A stretch of 64,000 bases of DNA from Halisarca cf. caerulea (taxonomy: Eukaryota > Porifera > Demospongiae > Chondrillida > Halisarcidae), in the NCBI GenBank assembly GCA_963170055.1, contig CAUJGJ010000441.1:216001-280000 (forward strand), given 5' to 3'. The notes under the pieces are model-generated. The model saw only the letters and a list, made by a program, of their open reading frames with translations, did not search any database and was not told the DNA's origin. Both the position numbers and the translations under genes were made by a program. Positions 26,505 to 36,700 of this stretch are shown here, piece by piece (the stretch's first letter is position 1; every line of letters starts with the position of its first letter).

Positions 26505-26517
26505 AGGCCTTCGTCAG
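26489..26517 (-). ncRNA. Minimal hammerhead ribozyme-like motif
   Basis: On the minus strand: CTGACGA, a stem II GGCC/GGCC closing a short loop, GAAA, then CGTC. This is the conserved hammerhead core layout. The ACGT at the stem III position has no loop and is self-complementary, as in the small hammerhead variants of Penelope-like elements reported to work as dimers. CTGACGA differs from the classical CTGATGA at one base. Activity is not shown by sequence alone. Confidence 0.65.
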
Positions 26518-26781
26518 CTACATACAAATCTGGTTGAAAAGCTGTAAGGAACCAGCCATAAGTACATGATAGGGTGACAGTGGTAGAAGTATGCAAACAA
26601 TCAACAAAACTTTTGTAGTTAAGAATGATTGGGTGAGAGTGTTTACAGAATTGTGTGTGGAGCAGATCAAGTGGAGTGGTGTGACATTGCATAAGAATAA
26701 AATAACAACATAACACAAAACATGCATGGACAGGACATATTACACAGAACACAAGATAACAATCGCAATTAGGACAGTTCC

Positions 26782-27123
26782 TCAAGTGTCCAAAATAGAG
26801 TTCCATACCATTGGGAGTACAAGGCCGCTGTCCAAGTTCATGGTGGGGTTGCTTCTCCTGATATGGATCGCCTCGGCAGTTCTTCTCTGCCAGAAGCCAG
26901 TCCCCTTCCATCTCACAGTGGCACCCTCCCAGTTGATGCCATGTTCTGTAGTCTGAACATGCACAGCAATACCATTTCTGGAATCCCCCATGCGTACTGC
27001 CTGTCGATGTTCACTTAGCCGCACCTTCATTGTCCTCTTAGTTTCTCCGACATACACCTTATCACAATCCTTGCAAGGTACCTCGTACACTATCCCAGTC
27101 TGTTTCTCCTGTGGGGTCTGCTT
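26782..27123 (-). CDS. GIY-YIG endonuclease domain of the Penelope-like element
   Basis: Begins in the same frame as the RT after a TAG (just after SLTKV). It shows IVYEVPCKDCDKVYVGETKR (the GIY-YIG pair), RLSEHRQAV (His/Arg helix) and RRTAEAIHI (catalytic Glu). It would nick target DNA for insertion. The TAG between RT and this domain means the copy is defective or depends on readthrough. Confidence 0.8.
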   Translation of the reverse strand, partial: KQTPQEKQTGIVYEVPCKDCDKVYVGETKRTMKVRLSEHRQAVRMGDSRNGIAVHVQTTEHGINWEGATVRWKGTGFWQRRTAEAIHIRRSNPTMNLDSGLVLPMVWNSILDT

Positions 27124-28272
27124 CTAAACTTTAGTAAGGGATCGTCTCAGTGTTCTGCCTGGCTTAAATACTGCTCTTACACCCAGGGGGGCACAGAGTT
27201 TCTGAATTCTCTCACTGAGACCCTTAACATAAGGAGTGCACATTACCTTGAGGTTTTCTTCTTCCGGTGTTGATGGGGTGGAGGGCACTACAAGTGGACG
27301 AGATGTCATAGTCTTCTTTACCAATGACTCCGGAAAACCATTGGCTGTGAAGACCTGAGTCAGGTGATTCATCTCTTCTTCCCTCTTTGAAGGGTGGCAG
27401 ACATGGACGGCTCTATCCCGCATGCATCTCATGACTCCTGTCACTGTCCTTGGGTGGTGATGGGAGTGGAAAGGAATGTACCTTTCTGTATGGGTTGGCT
27501 TCCTGTATACAGAGGTCACTAATCTTCCCTCTACCTTCATGACCAATACATCAAGAAAGGGTAGTTGCCCATCCTGTTCTTGTTCAACTGTAAACTTGAT
27601 GCTTGGATGCTGCTGGTCAAGATGACTATGAAACACACTTAGGTTATCCAGCCCATGGGGCCAGACAACAAAAGTATCATCCACATATCTTACCCATACT
27701 CTTGGCTTAAGTGGAGCTGATAGAATAGCACTTGCTTCCAGACTTTCCAGGTATAGGTTGGCAATCACTGGTGATAGGGGTGAACCCATTGCTGCTCCAT
27801 CGGTTTGCTCATAAAAGTTATCTCCCGGTTGGAAATAGGTTGATCTGAGACAAAGGTTAGTCAGTTCTACTAGTTTGGAAACTGGAAGACTGGTTCTATC
27901 CCCAATAGTCTGATCATTAGCCAATCGTTCTTCCACCACTTTGAGAGCTTCATCAACAGGTACCTGTGTGAAAAGGCTTTTGACATCAAAACTCACTAGT
28001 CTGTCATGGGATGATACTTCCATTCCTTGCATTCTCTCTACGAATTCAGCAGAGTTCTTCACTGTGTAGAGAGTGTTACCACCTAATGGAGCCAGGATAC
28101 GTGCTAGTTCCTTGGAAAGTTTGTAGGTCGGTGAGTTGATGGTTGAGATGATTGGCCGCATTGGGGTGCCATTCTTGTGTATCTTGGGAAGGCCATACAT
28201 CTGTGGAGGGGTGGTGTATCTAGGTGTGAGGTGATCACATAACACACTGCGTGGCGTGAGGTGATCACACAC
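27124..28272 (-). pseudogene. Penelope-like reverse transcriptase, N-terminally truncated
   Basis: About 380 codons. Recognisable blocks: MYGLPKIHK, PMRPIIS, LVSFDVKSLFTQVP (motif A), GAAMGSPLSPVIANLYLE (motif B), VRYVDDTFVVW (motif C, catalytic YVDD), PFLDVLV and SVYRKPTHTERY. These identify Penelope-like RT. There is no good initiator in context: the open frame begins within repeated CDHLTPR sequence next to the right terminal arm. Confidence 0.85.
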
Positions 28273-28273
28273 T

Positions 28274-28377
28274 GCGTGGCCGAAACGTCCGATTTTTGTT
28301 GTGAAGATTTCTGTGGAAGATTTTTATTGAAGATTTTTTGTGCTACGTGTTTTGCTCAAGATTATTTTGACTAACAT
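28274..28377 (+). repeat. Penelope-like element terminal repeat, right arm
   Basis: Inverted partner of 26401-26504. It contains only the 3' half of the hammerhead-type motif (GGCCGAAACGTC); the CTGACGA part is absent. Confidence 0.85.
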
Positions 28378-29114
28378 AAAATCCATAGACTGGTCCATAG
28401 TCTTCAGCTACCTCTTTGAGATTGGCATGTATAATGTAACAAACTGTTTCTCATAAAATAGGTTATTTTTATACCCTTGAATTATTTTTTAAGGACATGC
28501 CACTATGTCTATGTCTACGCTTTTCACTGTTTTCATAACATTCTTGGCGAATTTGTACACAAAGCTTGTTATGATGGCAGTTTCAGCTAATTTTATTGAA
28601 TTCCTCCAGAATTTGAATTCAGAATGGCCTAAATCTCTGGGGAACCAAAACATGTTGATATTTAAAGTGACCCATTTCAGCTACAATTTGTCTTTTGAAG
28701 TTGCAACAACAAGTCCTAACCCTGAAATATGGCCTATTGAGGTAAATATTAGCCATTGGTTCAGTGGTCTAGCTGATAGGGCTCCCAAATTTGGGAACTT
28801 TACTCTGTTTACCATTCAAATCAGCTGTATTTTAGGGACTTCATAAGAGTTTAAAAAATAACATGCTATAAAGGTTCTGGGCACGTCTGCATAACTGTAT
28901 CAGTAAGCAATCAAGAAGATCAATTTCATTCTGACTCAATTGATGTTAGCATAAAGAATGAGAGATTATTGATTTGCCCTTGGCCTTGACTGATACAAAT
29001 AATTAATGCAAGGAGCTGGTGCAGTTTGGCAGGCGAGAAGTGGTTAACACAATGAATTAAAACATCGGCAGGTACCAGCAGGTATCAAAATTCTAGGCCT
29101 GGGGGAATCATCAG

Positions 29115-29153
<39 letters not shown>

Positions 29154-30519
29154 CATGCATTTATCTTGTGGTTGAGGCTGTTATATAATTAGTTGAGCGT
29201 ATACGAGTGATGAGCCAAGGTACAGTGACGTTTCGGTCGTCATTGCAGAATTATCACATACTGGCATGATACTCCACCGAATCGTATTAAGAAGTTTAAT
29301 TTTCTGCTTGAAGATAGATTCGGGAACAAGCAAGCGACGGTTTGTTATAGCCAACTGTATGAATATATATATTATATATATATAATATATATGGTATTTG
29401 AGAATCTAAATTTAAAAACATTTACTAATGTACACTGTCTTCGATAGCATTTCTTTCATTTTCATTGCTAAAGAGCTGGTTTGTGTTGTTCTGAAAAGCC
29501 AAAATCGTCAGAGATGAAAGCACTCCAACGCGAAGATGTTGCACAAATGTGGATACTGTCTTCGTAGCTAGATACTTTGCAACAACAGCGCTACGCTAAG
29601 GCTTCCTCCGTTCTCGAAATCCCATTTTATAGGTGTAGGGCGCGCTGTTCGGTTCTGGGACAGTTTTTTGGTTCATGATAAGGGGGACAAAAGCGGGATG
29701 CGATTGACACTGAACCATAATGTTTCATCTGAACCTTTTAGAGAACCAAATCTTTGCTTTTACTTACCAAGACGATTAAATCTCCCGCCGAAATAACGCT
29801 ACCTATCGTTTTTCTTACTCCACTATGCTAAATTTCAGCACGAAAATATCGTCGGAGAGAGCGATAAATTGAATCAGCTATAAGAGGACCGCAAAATTTG
29901 CTGATCTTAATCCTGTGGAATATGTATGAATATGAGGAGCCGAACAAGACAAGTGCCACAGACAGCTAATTACATACCGACGTCCTGTAATTTGAAGCTG
30001 GAGATACCTGGGCAAGTACAAGGGAGTGGTGCTACTCTTCTGTGAAGTCCCATGTGCATGTTCATGCCATCAAGTTAGCAAACAATTAAATTTTCAATTG
30101 CAATTCGTGTACATTGGTACATCTGACAGTGTATACTACACATGCAATATGAAGTTCTAAATCATAATGCATACTAAACACAACAAATTTATGCTCCACT
30201 GCAATGTTTATAATAGCTATGTGCTATTGACTATGTATAGGGTGATTGATACTTGGCAATGGCCTAACACACATTGTCAATCACTGTATATCAAGTTAGA
30301 AATGTATGTAGTTTGGTACTGCATAGGATACAATACCATGTAAGGTTATGGATGTAATCATGGCATATTTGAAATGTTGCTCGTTCCAAGACCTTCAGAT
30401 GTAGTCCAACACCAGGTGTCTCGACGTACAATTTACTCATTTTATCATCATACTTACGAATTTCTCCACAACCAACAAGTATACGCATTACAATGTACTG
30501 CATTAACATCTACGTACAA
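28378..30519. other. No recognised gene; diverged repeat and AT tracts
   Basis: The stretch at about 28510-28690 resembles 55320-55450 (same wording around TTTTCACTGTTTTCATAACA), an old interspersed repeat. Short (TA)n tracts lie at about 29120-29148 and 29370-29392. A GAAACGTC-type sequence on the minus strand at about 29229-29246 may be a further Penelope-terminus relic. Confidence 0.4.
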
Positions 30520-30726
30520 GGGATTGATCCTAGAAGCTTCGTCCGAATCATCATTCTCTTCTTCGCTGCAGTCGTCTTCGCCATCGGTATTATGCTGCTC
30601 GTATTGGTACTGTCCTACCCCTTGCTTTTCAACTATCCCTTCGTAATATCCATAAGCATGTTCTTCTTCGTCAGTAGAGTGAATTTCAAGCTTATCGTAC
30701 GACGTGCCTGAGCAGTACAGACTCAT
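30520..30726 (-). CDS. Possible first coding exon of an unknown host gene
   Basis: Minus-strand ATG at 30726 followed by an acidic, Gln/Tyr-containing segment (STDEEEHAYGYYEG, DGEDDCSEEENDDSDEA) ending at a strong donor (CTT|GTACGT) near 30520. No homology recognised, and downstream exons were not identified with confidence. Confidence 0.3.
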
Positions 30727-31104
30727 TCTCCTTCGCGCTTGCTATCAAACGTACATATTAAGTTGCTCAATCGGTTCCCACTGGATGTCACACCACCCTT
30801 CGCCACACGTATTAATTGGATTTTTATCACTTTTTAACCACTGTAACTCCCCCACCAAATGTGGGGGCGCACTAAGATGGGTATCAAATTGCACTATTTT
30901 TTATATTCTTTCATATATCAAAAAACTGTGTAGGTGTCAGTGGCCCTTTAAGGAGAAAAATCATTTTGACAAATTGTCACATGAAAATGACAAGCTTGTC
31001 ACTAGGTTGTCACAAGGTTGTGCCAAGCTTGTACAAACTTGTTGGAGGTTGTAGTTGGTTGGGACAAGCTTGTTGATACTTGCGAACAACCTTTAATAAT
31101 AGTT

Positions 31105-31470
31105 TGTCAAGCTTGTGACCACCTCGTCGAGGACCTGACAAGCTTGCGACAATCTCATCGAGGACCTGACAAGCTTGTGACCACCTCGTCGAGGACCTGA
31201 CAAGCTTGTGACAATCTCGTCGAGGACCTGACAAGCTTGTGACCACCTTGTAGAGGACCTAACAAGCTTGTGACAATCTCGTCGAGGACCTGACAAGCTT
31301 GTGACTACCTCGTCGAGGACCTGACAAGCTTGTGACCACCTCGTCGAGGACCTGACAAGCTTGTGACCACCTCGTCAAGGACCTGACAAGCGTGTGACAA
31401 GCTTGTGACAACCTCGTAGAGGACCTGACAAGCTTGTGACAACCTCATACAGCACCAGTGACAAGCTAGC
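31105..31470. repeat. 31-bp minisatellite
   Basis: About 11 to 12 tandem copies of a 31-bp unit containing GAGGACCTGACAAGCTTGTGA, with a variable CCACCTCGTC/CAATCTCGTC part. Degenerate related units extend on both sides (about 30970-31100 and 31470-31560). ORFs across it are repeat artefacts. Confidence 0.9.
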
Positions 31471-31559
31471 TTGTGATAACCTCATACAGCACCAGTGACA
31501 AGCTAGCTTGTGAAAACCTTGTGGAATACCTGACAAACTTGTGACAACCTTGCAGAGAG

Positions 31560-32294
31560 AACATGGTCTGACAATTAATTATGTAACTTGTTGCAAACTT
31601 GTAGGGCTTCATTAATATATTATTTATATTATTATTCGAAATCTGCAAATAGAATGCAATGGCAGCTTGCATGTGAACACCTCATGGATTGAGATTTTTA
31701 TGCATGCATGCATGCATGATCTGTGTATTATTTAATTATGCACACGCACACACACACACACACACAATCTTGCATTTGTGTAAATTTGAAGTGCACTTTG
31801 ACAAGCATTACATTGTACGTATAATTATTTAATCAATTTGAATGCATAGTATACGAATTGGGAAATTGATTCGAATTGAGGCACTGTAGCAACATGCAGT
31901 TCACATGCAAATTAAATTATAATATACTGCACAAATATTATAATATTATATAAATTATTATAATCTGCATAATATATAGCATTGCATGGAATTGTCAATG
32001 AAGAAAAAATCACTATAACATTGTGTAAATCCATGCAATGTACGCATAAAACCCAATAACCTGTATGATCATGAATATGCAATAAATAAGATACACAAAC
32101 ATATTATACGAACTTTGTCAATAGAAATAAATTTCTGTTTTAAAACTCTTCCATATTGTTTACAAAAGTCTCCACTTAACTCTAACAACAAGCATTTACA
32201 GAGTACATTCTCCACAGGAATCAATTGGAGATGGTTTGGGTCACTACATTAAGACAAAATATAATATATTATATAATATATATATATATATATA
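31560..32294. other. No recognised gene
   Basis: AT-rich with a short (CA)n at about 31740-31767 and tandem TGCA near 31700. Nothing else is supported. Confidence 0.5.
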
Positions 32295-32843
32295 CAGTGT
32301 TGGGGTCGTTACTTCAGAAAAGTAATCTTGTTACATAGTACATATTACTATGAAAACTTGTAATGCGTTACAGTTACATATTACTCAATAATAAATGTAA
32401 CTAGTAATAATATTACAGATTACATTTGCTCCCGCGAATTCCATCCAAGTTGCATCCCAGTGAAAATTTTAACCCTCCTAAAGGTGAACATCAACATGTA
32501 GGATCACTGAATGTTAGAATCAGACTAGGGCATTCACAAAAACAATGTCTGCTGGTATATATACTGCAGATGTAATGCAGCCCAGAACACTAGTAATGTG
32601 ACAATCTAACTAACAGTTCTGTGTTGACCTTGATAACAGAAGCTCTGCTTTTACTTATAACCATTATTATAGTGACAAGCTTACTTAGTTTCAAGAATGT
32701 GATAATACATTACTTTCACCACAGAGGTACGTATTTGTAATATATTACTAGTTACAAGGTAGGTATTTAGTTATATTACTTAATTCCTGCAATAGTAATA
32801 ATATTACGTAATATATTACTTCGGTATTTAGTTACCCCCAACA

Positions 32844-32845
<2 letters not shown>
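32295..32845. mobile_element. hAT-like short element with CAGTGTTGGGG ends
   Basis: The left end CAGTGTTGGGG and right end CCCCCAACACTG form an inverted repeat typical of a widespread hAT-type terminus. The interior is rich in GTTAC/GTAAT and non-coding. It sits in (TA)n sequence, so the 8-bp target duplication cannot be distinguished. Confidence 0.65.
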
Positions 32846-32885
<40 letters not shown>

Positions 32886-32886
<1 letters not shown>

Positions 32887-33513
32887 GGTACTTTTCTTAA
32901 TAAAGTGAACGATGTCGCTCTGTCGGTCGAGTGACCGACCAGCATCTGTCGATTGTCGGAGCGCTGTCTGTCGAGGCATTTATCGGTATTCGTCAGGGTG
33001 TTGACCGCTTCGTATCGACGCGTTGACCTGCGATATAGGTTTAAAATAGTAACAAATATTATCTTTCTGCAATAATTTTGGAAGATCTTCCAGAGAGGCT
33101 TTATCGTCGGCTCCATACAAGAGTCTACCAATTTAAGAATGTTCGAGTTTTTCTGGACTTCGTACCCGTTCTAAGCTATCTAAGGATGCTTTCTCTTTCT
33201 TTGTACCGCTTTGGGAAGCTACATATCCTGACTTGGTAACAGTGTGGCTCTATTCCCCCAGAATATCTACAATCCGGCGGTAAGACGTCCCTTTGCTCTT
33301 GAAAAGCAAAATTCGTTGAACAATGTAGCTCGATCGAATACGCCATTTTCTAAAACTTAACTACATTCACATCAAAGCAAACATTACGTAATGATGACGT
33401 CTACTATTGACCGCTGACCGTCGAATGGCCGTCGTGTGCCTGACCGTCGACTGTCGTCTCGTTGACCGCCGGTCGAACGCGCGATATCGTTCACTTTATT
33501 ATGAAAAGTACCG
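32886..33513. mobile_element. 628-bp inverted-repeat element with CGGTACTTTTC ends
   Basis: CGGTACTTTTC-TTAATAAAGTGAACGAT at the left pairs with ATCGTTCACTTTATT-ATGAAAAGTACCG at the right; TA flanks both ends (Tc1/mariner-like target). The interior has inverted CGGTCGA-rich sequences (GACCGACC, GTTGACCGC) that would form secondary hairpins. Non-autonomous. Confidence 0.75.
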
Positions 33514-33725
33514 TATATACTAGATGTGCGCAAGTACGCACTGGTGGTGCTAAATTTTAAATAGAACATCACATACACATGTCTGTCATATGGCAGAACA
33601 TGCTGTCACAAATGGCTGACTTATTTGCAGCCCTTAAATGAACAAAAGTCACAGCCCTGTCATAACCAAAGACAAATTTCCTCAAACAAAAACGTCGTCC
33701 TGAGTCTGGCTTATAGTTATGTACA

Positions 33726-36700
33726 TTAATAGGTCGAGTGGCTTTGCACAAGCAGGAGACAGAAAGTGAGTTTTTATATTAAATATTCAAGGCCACAAAT
33801 TGTACTTTCAAATTGCCTAGCTGCATGTGCAATGAATCTATTGCCTAGTCTCAAAGCGCCCAAATGTCCCTCTGAGCCATTTCAATAAGCTAACGGATCT
33901 ATGCACAAAACTTGAAGTTATAAATCTATCTCTAGAGCCACTAGCCCACATGTATAAGATACACATGTACAATCAAATGAAGGTTTACACACCTGTACCT
34001 TGAAACACACACCATATGAGATACTCCAATCCCACAATCAGACTGAGGAAGCTGATATTCTCGACCTTTAATGGTCAGAGGAGACACAAGCAGTGCACTG
34101 AGTTGATTCCTATCCAATAATATCTTTAGGACCAATCCAAAACAACATTCAGTCTGAGAGTTTGGTGTAGAGAAGGAGATACAAGAGTCATTGCGCCTTG
34201 TCTTCATTGAGAAATGCAAAGACTTGACAATTCTATTGTCAAATATATAAGCTTAGAGTACTCTGACAATTCTGAAAGGTTTTCGTATTAATAAGTACTA
34301 ACAACATCCCTCTCTCTTGGTGTAAACTCTGGGGAGAAAGGCTTCTGAAGAAGAGTCACATGGCTGGATATAATACATTCGTACCTATTATGGGACATTA
34401 ATTGAACGAATCCAATGTAAAACAATCAGCAATTGACTCATGTCATGCAAGATAATACAATCCATGCATTCAGAATGTAAAGGGCTGCCATGCACGATAA
34501 TGCCCTAACTGCATGAAGATGTCCAAGGCCCCCCTACGCATACTAATATCTGTTGACTGCAACAATAAACAACCGGCAATAAAGTGCTAAATAGTTGCAA
34601 CTGCTAATACACGTGTACAAACTAATTCATTGTTACTGTAACTGTAGTAACAGTAAAGTGCATGAGTAGGTGTGATATTAAGTTGAACACCTATAGGTCC
34701 TGGAAACAGTTTCAACCATATTAAATGTTGTGTAATATATTATAAAAATTGCCTTACCTATACCTATGAAGAGGGTGCCTGTCAAGGCAATCCAAATGTG
34801 ATGGAGTGCTATCTATCCGTAGGTAAGTGAATAATAGAGGCATTTTCTTCATTGCAAAAAAGGTATTCACAATCTGCAACATAAAATACAAGCTATATAA
34901 TAATATACACACATGAACTACAGCACGCATGCATGCACATGTAAATACACTAGACCTCATATACGGACACCAAATTTCTAAAAATATGCATGCACATGTA
35001 CGGTAGGGATCAAAAAAAGTTTACATTACGATCCGCAATACGCGCGTATTGCGTATTACTGTGTGCAATTATTCTGCCAAATAACAATTATTATCAAAAA
35101 TGAGCACAAAGTCATATAATATACAGATATTAATGAGTTTGTATGTGCATTGAAATTCATGTAATGATGTTTCAAGATTCATGCAGAATCTGGTCTTCCT
35201 TCAGCCACAATTGCCCTGGCTGAATCACAGTCAATCTTGCCGCATGTAGCTGCACTCCTTGAGCCTCTGATTGCAAGGATTGATGATCTTAGAAGGCTGA
35301 ATGACAATCTGGTTCTAATCAGCTTCATGATGATGCTGTATGGCTGTCCTTGCTTCTCGGCAATCATGCTTGCTAGTCTCTTGTAGAAGGTTGAGGCAGT
35401 AGGGGCCAGCCCCCCGGTGGCTGACATCACAAGGGGAGTGAACGATCCATACTCAACTAACAGAAACTTCCGTACTACCATAGAAAAATTACGCAGCGCA
35501 ATTCCGCACGATTTGGTAAAAGGCAACTTTGCTCTAGCTGTTGTACGTACTTAGGAAGTCTTTCTGTCCTGTTCTAACGTTGGTTAAACTTAGAACTTGC
35601 TTTTATTTTGTCTTTGAACGGGCGTTGATCGGCTTGGACGTTGATCCGCGGATGCTTCTTGTCCAAATTGCGCTGTTTTAGTTCGGCAAAACACACATCA
35701 AGATGAAAATGATCTCTTTGTCCGACGAAAACAATAAATCTTCCGTTCTAAGGAAAGTGGAAATCCTTGAGCTTTAAGCTTAGCTATACGTACGTAGGTC
35801 CTAGGCCACAAGCTTATTATAACAAGCAAAAATTAATACCTGTCCACTTCGCGGATTCTTTTTAGTGTCTTCCGAAGACTCAAAATCAGCATCAATTGCA
35901 CTTTTCCTTGATTTCAAAGAGTTTGACACTATAAGTTCACTCAGTGAACTTTGAAGGTCACACACCGCTACGGCTAGGGGCGCCAACGTGAAAAATGGAC
36001 CTACGCCGATTTCTCTCAAAGTTGGTACAGGGGTGGCCCCTAGTACACATTACCTGCACCTCATCTTTTAGTCGAATTCGTTCCTTCGTCACTGAGTTAT
36101 TGCCCAAATTCCACCATTTTATCCAACGTGTAATGAAAAAACTTCGGTCCACAGTGACTAGGAACCACCCCTCCAACTCCTAACTATACACGTGTATGAA
36201 GTAGTAGTATGGGTATGCTGACCAGGTATTAAAAGTATAAAAGCTGAACTTAGCGATGATTACGGAGTGAATTCGTACCGAACTCTGTCAGCGCACGCAC
36301 ACACTTCAAGTCACGACTCTCCAACGAGAAGGACAATGGTAAGCGTAGCGGTATGATAAGATAGGGTAGTGTAGTACCTACCGTTGTTGAAGATACGACA
36401 TAAGTTTCCTCTCTTAAACCACCTGGATGAATACCTTCAAATTGATTGCCGAAATATATTCGACGGCAAAGGTACAAGAAAATGCTAATCGACTTTTAAA
36501 CTTATGGTTGTTAAGGCAAAGACGACTCATACTTTATAACCATTAATAAATCCACCAAAGTAAGATGAAAAAGCTCGGAATATTGACAAATAGAATGCGC
36601 ATGTTCGGCAACCGCCATTTCTTGTGGGTTACGCAACATCTAAAATACTGTGGTGACAATGTATGGGGAGAAATCATGTAAATCAAGTCAAAAAAGCCAA

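Larger units (their letters stand above)
26401..28377 (-). mobile_element. Penelope-like element, 5'-truncated, with inverted termini
   Basis: Contains RT (27124-28272) and GIY-YIG endonuclease (26782-27123) on the minus strand in the order typical of Penelope-like elements. It is bounded by a near-perfect 104-bp inverted repeat (26401-26504 and 28274-28377). A hammerhead-type motif lies at the inner edge of the left arm. The N-terminal part of the ORF is missing; the right arm abuts the truncated RT directly, a rearranged structure known for this class. Confidence 0.85.

Noticed and set aside
28505..28846. 113-codon ORF
   Set aside because: A diverged copy at 55320-55450 lacks the frame; the match is a DNA repeat, not a conserved protein.
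31105..31560. CRISPR-like array of regularly spaced repeats
   Set aside because: The whole 31-bp unit is repeated with no unique spacers; it is a minisatellite in a eukaryotic genome.
35801..36019. Open frame running from the element C arm into the host exon (TLAPLAVAVCD)
   Set aside because: It shows that the frame stays open across the junction, but there is no ATG in that frame in the arm, so a chimeric protein is not supported.
35995..36183. 62-codon ORF repeated at 41271-41459
   Set aside because: Same reason: it lies within the element C terminal repeats.
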